Positions 6,412 to 6,531 of a stretch of 6,531 nucleotides of DNA are shown here, piece after piece. The notes below the pieces were generated by a model, which was not told the DNA's origin, did not search any database, and saw nothing but the letters and a program-made list of their open reading frames with translations. Numbering within the stretch: position 1 is the first letter of the stretch; each line of letters begins with the position of its first letter. This stretch comes from Nitrososphaera sp. (GTDB taxonomy: Archaea > Thermoproteota > Nitrososphaeria > Nitrososphaerales > Nitrososphaeraceae). Made by a program: the position numbers and the translations under genes. Where the stretch lies: NCBI GenBank assembly GCA_025935445.1, contig JAICVG010000064.1, positions 1 through 6,531 of the forward strand, written 5' to 3'.

Positions 6412-6531
6412 CTATTGGCTGATCTTTTCCCTCAGCCACTCTTTTGCCCTCCTCTCAACCATGTGCTTTCTCAGTATTATCATTGCCATCTCGTAAAATG
6501 TCAAACCGTTCCTTTGCGATTGGAGGTCTAT
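6412..6531 (-). CDS. C-terminal fragment of an unrecognised protein (5' end outside window)
   Basis: A minus-strand frame is open from the right edge for 39 codons and then stops. The fragment begins IDLQSQRNGLTFYEMAMI and continues into a strongly charged stretch ending KEWLREKISQ. It looks helical and basic, with ordinary codon choice, as expected for the end of a real protein. I do not recognise the family; the visible part is too short. It converges on citrate synthase, with 262 bases between the two stops. Its stop region is odd: the TAG at 6414-6412 is followed in frame by TAA, TAG, TAG and TAG, five stops in a row made from a TAG/TAA trinucleotide tract. Length and reading frame must be confirmed from sequence to the right of the window. 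Confidence 0.6.
   Translation of the reverse strand: MDLQSQRNGLTFYEMAMIILRKHMVERRAKEWLREKISQ

Noticed and set aside
1..6531. Mobile element, CRISPR array or defence system
   Set aside because: No transposase, integrase, regularly spaced repeats or terminal inverted repeats were seen; the identified genes are core metabolism and translation.

Overview
The window looks like chromosomal DNA from an archaeon, most likely an ammonia-oxidising Nitrososphaeria (Thaumarchaeota) relative. The lysyl-tRNA synthetase is the class I (archaeal-type) enzyme. There is an Elongator-like Elp3 with both radical SAM and acetyltransferase domains. The starts of purM, elp3 and citrate synthase have AT-rich TATA-box-like elements about 27-37 bases upstream and little or no leader. 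Base composition looks moderate (mid-40s % GC by eye, not computed). The genus-level placement is inference; the archaeal placement is well supported.

Layout: on the minus strand three genes run leftward in the order purM (4350-3286), elp3 (3247-1634) and lysS (1630 to the left edge, where the last few codons are cut off). purM and elp3 are separated by 38 bases. elp3 and lysS are separated by only 3 bases, which form a second in-frame stop (TAA TAA GTG), and the lysS Shine-Dalgarno lies inside the elp3 3' end. On the plus strand a citrate synthase (4980-6149) diverges from purM. At the right edge the last 39 codons of an unrecognised minus-strand gene (6531-6412) converge on citrate synthase.

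The 629-base purM/citrate synthase divergent intergenic region is long for a compact archaeal genome. It holds candidate TATA boxes for both genes, two short palindromes placed just upstream of those boxes, a 7-bp tetraloop hairpin, trinucleotide tracts, and two weak small-ORF candidates on the minus strand. The 262-base region right of citrate synthase holds a hairpin immediately after the stop codon and otherwise only AT-rich sequence.

The genes are housekeeping: PurM (purine ring closure), Elp3 (tRNA wobble-uridine modification), LysRS (charging of tRNA-Lys) and citrate synthase (entry to the TCA cycle). The most biologically coherent point is the tight elp3-lysS coupling, since tRNA-Lys(UUU) is a classical substrate of Elongator-type modification in eukaryotes. 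I found no mobile element, CRISPR array, rRNA or convincing tRNA, and no clear novel multi-gene system. The unusual material is regulatory or small-scale.
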